Source: Gonapodya prolifera JEL478
Taxonomy: Eukaryota; Monoblepharomycota; Monoblepharidomycetes; Monoblepharidales; Gonapodyaceae
Direction: 5' to 3'
Assembly: GCA_001574975.1 (NCBI GenBank)
Contig: KQ965778.1
Coordinates: forward strand, 246,894 to 310,893
DNA: 64,000 bases
Below are positions 1 through 10,164 of this stretch, piece by piece. Position 1 is the stretch's first letter, and the number at the start of each line of letters is the position of its first letter. The notes beneath the pieces are model-generated. The model was given only the letters and a program-made list of their open reading frames with translations. It made no database searches and had not been told where the DNA came from. The position numbers and the translations under genes were made by a program.

Positions 1-383
1 CATGAACCGTTGAGTGAGTACGGAGACTGCTGTAGTGCTCTGATGAAAAGTGGCGTCATGGGGCGCGAAAAAACCGTGAATCCAAACAAGCTTTCAGCTA
101 GGGGCCATCATCGAAATTCAGATAGACATTTATGTTTCGGCAGTACCCTGGTTTCTCAAAAACTTTGCGCTGTTTCGGATGTTATTTGAAAAGAATATTC
201 AAAATGGCTTTCCATTGTCTTCCTAATGCAAACTATCCAACATGACGGAAACGAGCGGGACAATTCCGCTTAGAGACAAGGCAGCTGGTATCAACAATAC
301 GAGGAAGAAAGCGTGTTGTGGCTCCTTTGAGATAGCGCGGAATATTGCGAAGCATCTGCTTGCGCATACGCTCCCTTGCCTCG
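1..383. other. no gene recognised
   Basis: I see no conserved coding segment here. Short open frames overlap the 3' end of the neighbouring dehydrogenase in antisense and have no recognisable motif. Confidence 0.5.
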
Positions 384-1590
384 TTAATTTTTTCCAATTC
401 CCACCATCTCGCACGTCTCCTCCCAAAGCTTCTTGGCCGCCTCCCCGTCATATGCGTGCGTCGCATACCCCGCCCCTGCCCCTGAGCCGGGCGTCGCCGG
501 CCCTGCCACTGCCTCGTCTTCCAAATACAACCCACCCATCCCCTCCAGATCCGGCGCGAGACACGCCCACACAGACGTCGCCGCGCCCTGAGCGTTGCTC
601 TTCACAATAGGGTTTCCGGATTCGGGCCCGATCGTGGCAAGAACCTCCGGCGGGAGGGCGTCGCAGAGAGGGGTGATGGTGGTGCCTGGGGAGACCGCGA
701 ATGCGCGCAGACCCCGCGCGCTGAAGCGGCGGTCGATTTCTGTGGCCATGTAGAGTGTGGCTTTGGAAGGTGGTAGGTGATTGTTGAGTGCTAACTTTCC
801 ACGGAGCACGTCTGCGAAACGAAATGGACGTACCAAGCTTCGACTGGTGATACGCATGCATATGGTCATGCTTTGCCTCGTCGTAATGACCGCCCTTGAT
901 CCAAGGCATGTCGAGGGGGCCGGCAAGATGCCCCAAGCTCGAGAGAGTCACCAAACGGCTCGATGGTGAATCAGGAGAGGGAGAGAGGGGCAGGAGGAGG
1001 TCTTTGATAAGATGGAAAAGGAGAAAATGGCCGAGGTAGTTCACGCCGAAAGTTATGTCGTGCCCTTGTGGCGTTTTGAGATAGGTTCTTGTCATGATCC
1101 CGGCGTTGAAGATGGCGAAGTTGATTCTGGGGAGGTGGAGGGACGGCGAAGTTCGCGACGTCATCAGAGTCAAGTTCCAAAAACAATGCTGACGTGTCCG
1201 TAAGCAAACGTCGCGCGATACCAACCTTTTGACCTTGCTTCTGATTTCCTCTGCCGCCTTCCTCACGCTTGCGAAGTCTGCCAAATCCATCTCCACCACA
1301 ATGGCTTCCTTCCCCCACATTGTTGAAATCTCCCTTGCCACTTTGGGGAAGGCCGCTGTATCCTTGCCAGCGAGGACCATCTGCGTGCCTGTCAGCGCCA
1401 TCGCTCGGGCAGTCTCCAAGCCGATTCCCGTCGTGAATCCCGAAACGAGGACCGTTCTGTCCGTCATGGTTCCTTCCAGTTCGAGATCCCTCACGATCTG
1501 TGCTGCAGTGGGTCGAGCGTCTCCGACACCCTTGGGAGAGTCGTGGAGGTGCTTGTACGGAGCGATGGGTGGGAGCGAATGAGCGTCCAT
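384..1590 (-). CDS. short-chain dehydrogenase/reductase (retinol-dehydrogenase/WWOX-like)
   Basis: Three exons (1590-1226, 1126-834, 760-384) give 344 aa. Both introns (99 and 73 bp) have GT-AG ends and restore frame exactly. The classical SDR signature is complete: nucleotide-binding GFTTGIG at about residues 51-57, a downstream D of the MDLAD segment, the structural NAG motif directly after intron 1, the SS-L segment, and the catalytic YHQSK just before intron 2. The family reduces or oxidises carbonyl/hydroxyl groups with NAD(P)H; the substrate cannot be read from sequence. The resemblance to the retinol dehydrogenase/WWOX branch rests on the GxxxGIG start and the NYLGHFLL segment. The start was chosen at the ATG at 1590 because the 16 upstream codons are not SDR-like. 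It is divergent from the F-box gene at 1882. Confidence 0.9.
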
Positions 1591-1881
1591 TGGATTCACG
1601 TCAGATCGGCGACACAGCGGAAAGGCAGGCAAATCCACAAGACGATCAATGCAGGTAAAGATCGGAGGCGAAACGCTGGAAACGGGTAGGTTTTTAGATG
1701 CGGCTTTAATATTTCACCGCGCCCGCAGCTCGGGAATTTGTGACTGGAGCTTTTTCAAAGCGTAGTTGGGAGAAAAGTACTACCAAAGCCGAGAAGCGGT
1801 CGTCAGCGGTAGAGATATCGCGCGAAAGCTGCTGGATGGATCCGCTAGTGCTCGTTCCCGAGTCACCCAAAACTACCAAAT

Positions 1882-3003
1882 ATGGCGACTCCAAACATCG
1901 ATCCGTTCCAGCTCACTCCTGCCTTCCCTCCCGGCACTGGTATGCTCTCTTCTTTCCCCTCTGACCGTCTCTTGACGCCTTTCGGAACCCCAGGAACAGT
2001 TCTCCTATCTCCCGCCCCCGCCCGTCACCTTCAACATCTTCCTCTTGAGCTCCTTCGCGTCGTATTCTCCTTCCTCGGCCCTGACTCGCTCTTGAATGTT
2101 CGGAAAACCTGTCGTATAGCCCGTCGAGCCATCGAAGACAGACTCTTGTGGTTTGAACACCAATTCCACCTCGATGGCCAGTACGGGAGCTCCGAGGACC
2201 TCGAACGCGTCGTCGGACAGGCCATCAATACACTTCATCGATCCATCTTTCGAGACGACATCTCGGGATATGCGAGCTGCGTGGTGTCAGTCAACTTGAA
2301 TGGATCAGAAGGGCCCATCTCAGCCTTCCTCATCTTGCGCATCCTGGACGAATTCACCGCACTACGGGAAGCGTCGTTTTGTGGCCGCCTTGACCGCGCG
2401 GGAGTGACCGAATTCCTCGCAGCGTGCAGTGAGTTCGAGGATGGTGTGGTCACGTGGTCGAGAGCCCTCCAGAGTTTGGACCTTTCAGACACAGAGGAAA
2501 TGGTGCGGAGAGCAAATATTGGACCGCGTAGTCGGAATGGTCATGTTCCTAGGCTTGCGTGGAGCATCAGGGACGTGCACGCTTTCCATCAAGACTGCAT
2601 CTTGATGGCGCAACTGCCCCACCTCTCCTCGTACGATGTGTACCCCCAACCGTGTTCGTCTTGCCGTGAAGGCACTGTGTACTCATGGAGCTCCTCAGAC
2701 GTCTGCACGTTCTGTCGCGATGTTCCTCTTTGCCTTGCGTGTGGCGTCGTCAGTTTAGACTCAGAGGCTACCATTGACCGGCCTTGGGTGGGCGACTTGC
2801 ATACGTGGTGCAGTGACGCAGCATGCCTGACGCGCACCCTCTCGACGTGCAAGCGATGTCGCGCGGAGTTCGGCTGGACGGTGTGCAGTGCGGAAGACTG
2901 TGACGCGGAGTGCTGTCCGCTTTGTTTAGTGCCGTGCAAAACATGCGGAGTGCTGGCGGCGTATTGCATGGACCGCACGCACAAGTGCAGGTGCAGTGAT
3001 TGA
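1882..3003 (+). CDS. F-box/cysteine-rich protein, type I (intact copy A)
   Basis: Intronless, 373 aa. Residues about 51-95 form an F-box-like helix bundle (LPLELL..VFSFLG..SLLNVRKTC), the part that in the family binds Skp1 of SCF ubiquitin ligases. A middle region has leucine-rich-repeat-like strands (ALREASFCG, then SLDLSD near residue 200). The last 117 residues hold 20 cysteines in CxxC pairs around a YSWSS motif, a GWTVC motif and ECCPLC, which suggests several zinc sites. The same three-part architecture recurs at 4.3, 21.4, 25.8, 27.3 and 43.8 kb. The function as a substrate receptor is inferred from the F-box only; the target is unknown. Compared with the copies at 21.4 and 25.8 kb it lacks the final LC..CL cysteine cluster, so it ends about 40 residues earlier. 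Confidence 0.85.
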   Translation: MATPNIDPFQLTPAFPPGTGMLSSFPSDRLLTPFGTPGTVLLSPAPARHLQHLPLELLRVVFSFLGPDSLLNVRKTCRIARRAIEDRLLWFEHQFHLDGQYGSSEDLERVVGQAINTLHRSIFRDDISGYASCVVSVNLNGSEGPISAFLILRILDEFTALREASFCGRLDRAGVTEFLAACSEFEDGVVTWSRALQSLDLSDTEEMVRRANIGPRSRNGHVPRLAWSIRDVHAFHQDCILMAQLPHLSSYDVYPQPCSSCREGTVYSWSSSDVCTFCRDVPLCLACGVVSLDSEATIDRPWVGDLHTWCSDAACLTRTLSTCKRCRAEFGWTVCSAEDCDAECCPLCLVPCKTCGVLAAYCMDRTHKCRCSD

Positions 3004-3544
3004 TGTGGCGCCGTGTACCTGCCAGTGGTGAATGTCGAGACCGGTCACACATGGGGGTGATAATTGTTGTCCCACGTAGAGCTGAACTTGGGGAGGTGAT
3101 ATTCCTGTATTTTTGGATGGGCTTGTTGCAAAGGAAGAGAATGTATACAATACGGAATCAAACGCATGCACGCCAAGGGCACACCCTTCAACCTCGGATT
3201 CGTCTTCCTCGCAATATACTCCGCCTTCCTCCTTGCGCGCTTGCCGGTCTTCTCGGGCTTCTCCGGTCGTCGTCATCTCATGGTGGTGATCACTATTCGG
3301 GACACTTCTGCCTCTGTAGCGAGGTGAAGTGCGAGGTCACGCTTGTGGGAAGAAAAAGCGCATATAAACTTCCACGTTCGGTGAACGAGACCCGTCCGTA
3401 CTTCTATATTCCTTTTGTAAGCCTCCATAATAGGCTACCTAACTGGTTGCGTGATCCAGGCACTGCTGAACTTTTCTCAGAGCATTCCTAGTTTAGTGGA
3501 GATAGTTCTTTTTCAATCAAGTCTTCACCGGCCAACTCCGACGT

Positions 3545-3840
3545 ACGCGTGCCAGGAGTAGTTCAGCTATCTTCCTCTTGCACTCAGGGTTCTTGGCCAC
3601 TGTCCAGCATAGACCACAGAGATTCCCGCACTTGCACGTGGCCTTGTGTTCCGCACAGAGTTATGCCCGCGCTCCGCACTCCCTGCACGTCATGGAACAC
3701 ACCGGGCAGCATTCCCAATGCAGTCCTCCCCTCTGCACGCCGTCCAGCCATTAGCCGTGTCGACACCATGAATACACGGGATCTCCGTCGCTCTTGTCGC
3801 ACATGCGTGGATAGGCAAGAATGTTGCTACCCCGCTTCCC
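3545..3840 (-). pseudogene. remnant of an F-box/cysteine-rich tail (type I)
   Basis: Translation of the minus strand shows a GWTACRGEDC segment and, after a frame change, ECCPVC, CRECG, CAEHK and CKCG pieces in the same order and spacing as the type I tails. There is an in-frame stop inside the CG.RA segment and a frameshift after GEDC. No F-box or middle region remains. It lies between intact copy A and broken copy B, in the opposite orientation to both. Confidence 0.7.
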
Positions 3841-4313
3841 CGGCCGGCCCGAGACTTGGCGTATGAAAGTCCCTGGTTCGTGGCTCGCTCAACCAAATCA
3901 CCAACCAACGAACTTCTACCGGATGTTCCTTCACCATGTAAACTTGCAGAACACTGTCCTCTCTGTTCCAAAAAAAAAAAAAAAACCCCTAAATTTTCTT
4001 GCACACGCCCCACGTCACAACCGACGACCGTCCACACAGCGTCCGTTGCATAAAACTCATCAAAGACATGTGAGTTACGCGTGATTTTTTATGTTCAAGT
4101 GGCGCAGCCCGTGGCCACCAGCGAACTTTCGACGGTGTTCAAATCCACCCGCTCAATCGTTCCTGAATCTTTTCAGAGCAAACACACGTCGTTCCATCGC
4201 AGGGCTCCACGCCGAGTGTCGAAGTGCGACCCAAAACCTGCGAATGGCAACTGGAAGCACCCATCCAAACCCGGATCTCCGCCACACGCCCCTGCTGTCT
4301 CCTGATATGCACC

Positions 4314-5503
4314 ATGATTTTCCACTCCGACTCGCCCTTGACGCCATTCACACCAGGAACAGTCTTCCAACCTCGGCATCACCTCCAGAACCTTCCTCTT
4401 GAGCTTCTTCACATCGTTATTTCCTTTCTTGGCACAGACTCCCTCTTGAACGTCCGGAAAACATGTCGTGTAGTTCGTCTTAACCATCGACGACAAACGG
4501 GCATGGTTTGAACACCGATTCCGCCTCGATGACGACTCTGGAAGCTCTGACGACCTCGAGCGTTCCATCAAACAGGCCATTCAATGCGCTCCAACGAAGC
4601 ATCTTTCGCAACGATGTCTCGGGATACGCGATCTTCGTGGCTTCGATCAACTTGAACGGTGGACGTCGACCCGAAAGCCGCATCGCTGCCAACCTCATCC
4701 TGCGCATCCTGGACGAAATCACCGCACTGAGGGAGGCGTCATTTTGCGGCCGGCTTGACGTGACGGGCGCCTACTGGTTCATCAAGTCGTACAATGATGG
4801 CCCGCCGCGGAGGTCAAGAGTTCTCCAGAGTTTGGACCTTTCAGACGCCGAGGAAGTGGTGCGGAGGTCAGCCATCGGTCCGCGATTCCTGAATGATGAT
4901 GATTATCACAGACATGCGTGGACGTGGGAGTACCTCTGGGACGTCAGAGAGTTGCACAAACTCGTCTTGGACGCAGGGTTGCCCAACCTTCGACCATCGC
5001 ACGTGTACCCGCAAGTGTGCCTTTCGTGTGGTGGCAACATTGTGTACTCGTGGAGCCCCCACGGTCACTGCTTTTCCTGCCAGGACCCGCCCGTCTGTAA
5101 TGTATATTGCGTTAATTTGGCAACGATCGAGTGGTCGGGCGTCGTGCGGTGCGGGAGTAATTGCTCATCCTGCAGCTATTGGAAGTGCAAGCCCTGCCGG
5201 GCCGATATCGGGTGGAGGGTGTGCGCTGAGCCGGGATGCGACGTGGAGTGCTGTCCCGGGTGTTTCAAGGTGTGCAGGACTTGCCAGGTACCGTTGCCCG
5301 AGTCGCATTGCGGCAACCATCTGAGGAGCTTGGACGAGTTCTACACGTGCTCGTTCTGCGGCCTGGCGGTGCAGAGGTGGACAAAAGCTGCGTCAAAGGT
5401 GATAGGGGTGGCAGAAAGAGTATGGGCCGTGAATACTGCCGTGCGCGATAGTAAGTATCCTTGGGATGGACTGATGGAAGTGCTATCGGAGATGGTTTTG
5501 TGA
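4314..5503 (+). pseudogene. F-box/cysteine-rich protein, type I (copy B, two frameshifts)
   Basis: The start at 4314 leads into an F-box (LPLELLHIVISFLG..SLLNVRKTC) closely matching copy A. Nucleotide comparison with A shows one extra base near 4473 (after the VVR codons) and another near 4582. Between them the reading must leave the frame, and after the second one it continues open to 5503. The middle has ALREASFCG and SLDLSD, and the tail has YSWSP, GWRVC and ECCPGC. Stretches over 20 bp are identical to copy A, so the duplication is fairly recent. The C-terminus differs from A: after CRTC it runs on for about 90 residues. Either a young pseudogene or two base-calling errors in a live gene. 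Confidence 0.75.
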
Positions 5504-5646
5504 CAACGGCTACTATCGTATCCCAATATCAAATGTATGTACAAAATCCAACGTATGCTCTAGAAAATAAAACACTATTCTGAGCCCGCCCAAACCATCC
5601 CCCTGCCGCACTCCCCGTGCCAACAACTCCCCACGTCCCACACAGC

Positions 5647-6656
5647 TCAAAACCTTCCACTCCGCTTCCGCCCCGTATACTTTGAATCCAAGGGCACGTC
5701 TTTACCCCTCCGTTTATTGAGCTCCTTTTTGCGCATGATGTAGTCCCTATCCTTGACCGACTTCCTCTTCTGCCCTTTCCCCCTCTTTTCGGGACGCGGT
5801 CGCCGCCCCGCCGAGGCGTTGACGATCTGCGACGGTTCAGTGCCCTGCGGTAGGTCTGTGCCCAGGGCTTGTGGGAGGGGTTGGGACGAGTTGTCGGGCG
5901 ACCCGGCGAACAGGACGAGAAAGTATTTCTTTGCGCGGGTCGAGTTTGGGTAGTCCACGACAAGTCCGCCCGTGAACCCAGCCACCATGGCCGAGGACAC
6001 GATGAGTTCGACTTGGTCTGGGTTCTCGGGGTAGAACTGGAACACTGCTCTTCCACCCCTCGTGAGTGACGAGTACAGCGTTGTGAAGAACCGCGCGAGG
6101 CGGCGTTTGGGGACGTGGGAGGACCGGTCGGCGTTGCAGAGCCATTGCAGGACCGACACGGAGATGCAGCCGTCGAATGTCCCGGGGCGGAACCCAAGGC
6201 CGTGACCGATGTCGTGGAGGAAGAGGTCGCCTTCCACTTCACGTTCGTTGGCGACGTCTGTGGGGTGGGCGTGAGCGACACATGAGCCAAAATGTATCGG
6301 GCAGGAGTAGGAATGGACCGACTCACCGAGCATGGCCTCGCTAATGTCGAGTCCGACCCAGACATGCCCCTCCACTTCCAAAACTTCCCCAGACAACCCT
6401 GACCCGCACCCAATATCCAAAAGGTAGCAAGGCTCGTCGGGGGGGAGGCTGAGCAGCTCGAGTGCACGCGTGGTCATGTCCGCCTGGATCTGCATGATGC
6501 GCGAGTTTTGAGTGTACTTTGTGGCCTCGGACTCATTGTAGAACTGGGGGAGAGAACGGGAGGGGGGAGGCGGTGTTGGCCAGCAGAAAAGAGTAGCGAT
6601 GGGCATAGACTCGAACCCACGATTTCTGGCGGTGCCGTGTGTTCCGGTCTCGACAT
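5647..6656 (-). CDS. BUD23: 18S rRNA (guanine-N7)-methyltransferase Bud23
   Basis: Three exons (6656-6621, 6543-6327, 6257-5647) encode 287 aa, near the usual Bud23 size. Exon 1 codes only MSRPEHTAPPEI and exon 2 starts FYNESEATKYTQNSR; this junction is a hallmark of the family. The SAM-binding motif I is LLDIGCGSGLSG, followed by the acidic GLDIS strand. The Bud23 C-terminal region has the FYPEN segment and a basic tail ending in KRSGRF. The family methylates a guanine of 18S rRNA with Trm112 as partner during small-subunit maturation in the nucleus. The start lies 57 bp from the oppositely oriented mitochondrial uS13 gene, so both probably share a promoter. Confidence 0.95.
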
Positions 6657-6712
6657 TGGGCAGCGTGTATTTCTTTCGTGTGCTGCGGTCACACCTCACA
6701 TCCCCCTCCACC
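6657..6712. promoter_or_regulatory. shared divergent promoter, BUD23 / mitochondrial uS13
   Basis: Only 56 bp separate the two start codons, so the 5' elements of each gene must overlap this segment or the first exon of the other. No TATA-like box is clear. Inferred from geometry only. Confidence 0.5.
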
Positions 6713-7087
6713 ATGTTCCTTCTGGGCGTCAACGTGCCCGACGGCAAACTCGCTCGCGTTGCACTCACGCACATCTACGGCATCGGCGCATCTCAAGCAG
6801 ACGCAATCTGCGCACGACTGGCAATCCACCGACACTGCTTACTCCGCGATGTTCCGGAGGACACACTCAATAGACTCTCCGCGGAACTCAACGCGAGACT
6901 GCTCGAGTCTGACTTGAAGAGAGAGGTCAGGAGGAGGATCGAAGCAGAGGTCGCCATTGGGTCACAGAGGGGCCATATGCACGAACGAGGGTTGCCCACA
7001 AAGGGTCAGAGGACACAGACCAATGCAAGGACGGCAAAGAGGAGGAATGCGGGGAGACTGCAGGGGAGATTGTATTCGACGAGGTGA
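6713..7087 (+). CDS. mitochondrial small-subunit ribosomal protein uS13m
   Basis: Intronless, 124 aa. It has the uS13 N-terminal helix-two-turn-helix with YGIGASQA, and the basic C-terminal rRNA-binding signature RGLPTKGQRTQTNARTAKR, which is diagnostic for S13. The bacterial-like length and the lack of eukaryotic cytosolic S18 features point to the mitochondrial protein, which sits in the head of the small subunit and contacts the large subunit and P-site tRNA. No long presequence is visible; yeast Sws2 has a similarly short N-terminus. The ATG at 6713 gives the family start (MFLLGVNVPDGK). Confidence 0.93.
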   Translation: MFLLGVNVPDGKLARVALTHIYGIGASQADAICARLAIHRHCLLRDVPEDTLNRLSAELNARLLESDLKREVRRRIEAEVAIGSQRGHMHERGLPTKGQRTQTNARTAKRRNAGRLQGRLYSTR

Positions 7088-7985
7088 GCGGCGATGGCGC
7101 TTGGTGTGTTGTTTCGGAGGAGTCCTCACCAACACACTGAAAAATGAAATACTTGCTGCTCGGCATTCGCTCCCTCTTCCAGCGCATACCATCCCTCCAC
7201 GCCATACCCAACTCTCACCGACGGTGTGACGGAACGATGGGCGTCCTCGCTCGAAGGCCTTGTTGGGTTTGGGAAGAGGCTCTTCTTGGGTCGATGAGAG
7301 GGACTGGGCGGGGTTCGGGGTACGGCGGGTGGCAGAACGAGGAGAATGGGTGGACCAGACTTTTCTGTACCCACGGACTATTTTGCGGCGACAGTTGATG
7401 GTTGTTGTGGACGTTTCTCTGTTGGTCAGAGTGTGAATGTGATTGCATGATGGGGTACCTTGAGACCGGCCAATGTCTTGCGCGAGTGTATTCAGAAGAA
7501 ATATTCACAAAGCACAGTGCATAGTGACCTCGACTGAAAGCGTCAAAAGGTGCTTTGGAGTCCCTGCGCAAATCCGCGCGAACCCTCAAGTCGTCACTAT
7601 TCCTCCTTCCTCCCCTGCACAAACACTTTTCGGACGGCGGACGGAGTCAGTAGCCACTCCGAAGTTCTCCTCCTCGCTCGGGCGGCGGGCGCTCCCGCTC
7701 CCGCTCCCTGGCAGAACCAAAGAAAACAGTGCACATTGCACGGAAGGTGCAGGAGGAAGGACGTAGCTCAGTCTCTACAGCCTGCTCTCATCCTTCGAAT
7801 TTCTAATATCGATTGCCGATTGCGGTACCGGTCAAACGGTCAAACGCGCGGAGATCTGGTCGGCAATGAACACAATCGAACCCCATCTGAAGGTGGTGCA
7901 GAAGTAGATCTCGCAAGGGCGATCCTTCATATTCAGGCTTCCTCGAAACAAGAGTTTTTACAAAGGTGCTGATAGAATTGTTTGT
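7088..7985. other. unassigned stretch
   Basis: Several overlapping open frames of 80-135 codons exist on both strands, but none shows a recognisable domain. A minus-strand frame around 7374-7126 with a possible acceptor near 7380 could be an exon of a small gene. I could not find a convincing upstream exon. Confidence 0.4.
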
Positions 7986-8640
7986 TCATGTCTCGAGACA
8001 TTCACACCCTTTACACGTGATTTCTGCACTCTCCTCACTCGTACTGCCAATACATTCATCGCATGTCATTTGCCCATACGTCGCACATCTCCTTTCACAC
8101 TGCACACAGCACGGCTGCTGACCACATATGCGGCATTTGAAGATGTAGCGTGTACAATTGCTGCATAGCTTCTCGTAGACATCACACGTTCTTCCTGGCA
8201 CCCTGAAAAGTATGATCCAGAGCACCTGGATTTCCTGCAGTAACTGCACTTTTCACTGCAGTCAACACAGTACATCTGTCTCTCAGGACCGTTGGTCGAT
8301 GTGCAGTGCTGGCAGTTGGCAACCGATAGATCGTGCTCACAGGGCTCCACGGGGTCGATGCAGAAGGGAGACTCTCGCCCACAGTCTGAGCAAGGTGGAA
8401 TGCAGCAGTGAGGACACGAATTGCTGTCATCGCAACCCTCCTCTGCGCATGCTCTCCAGCCAGCAGTTTCGCGGCAGGGATGGCAAGATTGTGTTGTCGT
8501 CTTGTAGCATCCGCGACAAGAAATAATTTGTGTGTTGGACTGAAGTTCCCCACACTGAAAGCAAAATGCTTCCGATGCTTCACATGACACACAGAGCGCT
8601 TGCGAACTCCATGAGTACACTCTCCCTTGGCGGCAAGATG
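7986..8640 (-). pseudogene. 5'-truncated F-box/cysteine-rich tail (copy C)
   Basis: Only the cysteine-rich tail is present: PSCRQGRVYSWSS near 8640, then CVSC, GWRAC and CPHC..CSDCG. A frameshift near 8215 is needed to reach the final cysteine pairs (CSNC, CRICG, CDEC). The F-box and middle regions that should lie upstream are missing; the frame closes at a TGA immediately before PSCRQG. It is joined head-to-head to the truncated type II copy D. The spacing from YSWS to GW matches type I members. Confidence 0.75.
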
Positions 8641-9282
8641 GTCATTCCAAGGGGTCTCACACGAGCAGCGTTTGAAGTGTTTCCAAACTTGCTCGCACTC
8701 ATTCCGGCGGTTTGTCTCACCTGTGGCCGCGCATTGTCTCGGCAATATCGCCCTAGACCGCTTGAATGGGTCTACTCGAGGCTACCGCCCCAGCAGGTCA
8801 GACCAAATACCCTTCCGCCGGGCATTGTAGAACCCCCCAGCTCCACGCGGATGTATTGCAGTGTTTGCGTGGTGGACGTGGTCTATTGGGTGTGTGGATG
8901 CGAGAACAGGACGACTGACTACCTGGGGACGTACATCCAGTGTGGTGGATGCGCGGGTTACGGAAACACGTGCGTCGGGTGCTTTCAATATTCCCAGAGC
9001 TGTAGCGCTACTGGATGTTCTCGGAGAGCAATGTGTCCACGATGCAGAACAATTAATGGATGGGCAGTGTTTCGACCGCTTTTCTGCCACATGTGCGGTA
9101 TCGGCCCGCTTTGCACCGATCACTTCCAGGACTGCCCAAATGGCGCTCTGGGGAACAGAGGTGGTTTGGTGTGGTGCGCTATTTGCTTGAGTCGTGTGCC
9201 GCAACGCACCAACTGTGGCAATCCCATTTGCTTAAGTTGCGATGGGGTTGGAGTGGAGAAGTGGAGCAGGTGTAGAGCTTGA
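8638..9282 (+). pseudogene. 5'-truncated F-box/cysteine-rich protein, type II (copy D)
   Basis: An open frame of 214 codons from the ATG at 8638. It matches the C-terminal half of the intact type II gene at 18.7-19.9 kb through RAAFEVFPNLL, CGRALS, SSTRMYCSVC, CPRCRTINGWA, CHMCGIGPLC and CDGVGV. The F-box and first half are absent, because homology starts at about 8654, within 10-15 bp of the point where copy C ends. The frame itself is undamaged, so a shortened protein with only the zinc-type domain is possible. I treat it as a truncated copy because the start codon appears to be captured by chance. Confidence 0.75.
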
Positions 9283-9819
9283 GGCGATGGTGTGAGTCCC
9301 TTCGTGTAATGGTGGTGGCCAAGTGAGACTAACTTAATATTAAGTCGTCATGAGTGGACTCACCACGGAGTTAACTGGTTGGAGTGAGGAGTCGTAGCTC
9401 TAGGCGTATTTCATTTTATTTTATTTGAAGAGAAGCATCGTTTCAAGCACCTCCTCTCGAATATGTCCGCTTTGGGGGATCGTCTGTTTCGAAGTTGGAC
9501 CTCTGCAATCATAATGTGTCGCCCACAAGCGATCACACGCGCGAACAGGCGCATCCATCATGTCGTATCCCTCGACTACCCCTCGCAACGTACGCGCTTT
9601 CCTACAAAAACTTTCCCCAGACTGTGTTCACCCATGAGTTCGAGTTTTGCGTGTCACCTTCTCAGTCCTGACGTTGAGTGCGGGTGTCGCACCCCTCCAA
9701 CGTCCAATCACCGTTCAGCGCCCACTCCCATTGCATTCTCACGATCGATCCCCGCCAAACCCCGCAGTGCAGATCCTTGCACACCGTCCCCTCGCTTCCC
9801 GCTTACCGATGTCCTCTAG

Positions 9820-10164
9820 ATGCCGGGAATCAAGACGTTCATCTACCCAATACACGAACGTCCACCCATGCCACAAGGAGCTGCGCTCGACCTCAGGACA
9901 AGTCGCTTCCCGACTGAGCCTTCGGACGGGTGGAGATGTGAAAACTTTGAGTCATTTCTTGTTTCTTCCACAGGTGACTTCCCTGGATGCGACCGCGCGT
10001 CCTTCAACACTTCCGGACACCTCTCTCGACATCGTCGTGGGCATATGGGCATTCGGCCATATGTTTGCCCAATACCTGAATGTGGAGCGACGTTTACGAG
10101 AAGAGATAACAGGGAGAGGTATGAGCCCTTCACCAAGCACCAAGCGCAATGGATTCCAGACTGA
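9820..10164 (+). CDS. small C2H2-type zinc-finger protein, degenerate
   Basis: 114 aa if read straight through. The first finger is of C2H2 type (C-F-GC...FNTSGHLSRHRRGH), with the linker MGIRPY leading to a second finger (CPIPECGATFTRRDN). In the second finger the first zinc-ligand His is replaced by Tyr (RERYEPFTKH). A 36-bp in-frame segment at 9938-9973 has GT-AG ends; splicing it would bring a Cys directly before the DFPGC motif and complete finger one. The two-finger STSGHL/RRDN pattern resembles fungal transcription factors. Upstream exons (a possible ATG near 9565) and the continuation after 10164 remain unresolved, so this may be one segment of a larger or decaying gene. Confidence 0.55.
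   Translation: MPGIKTFIYPIHERPPMPQGAALDLRTSRFPTEPSDGWRCENFESFLVSSTGDFPGCDRASFNTSGHLSRHRRGHMGIRPYVCPIPECGATFTRRDNRERYEPFTKHQAQWIPD

Noticed and set aside
3000-3491. 163-codon plus-strand open frame after copy A
   Set aside because: No homology-like pattern and it overlaps the stop region of copy A; probably chance.
7759-7810. tRNA-like start (GGACGTAGCTCAGT) and a TTCGAAT box
   Set aside because: The distance between the A-box-like and B-box-like parts is too short for a tRNA, and no acceptor or anticodon stem can be paired.
8194-8216. 23-bp intron in copy C that would restore the frame
   Set aside because: Too short for splicing; a frameshift is simpler.
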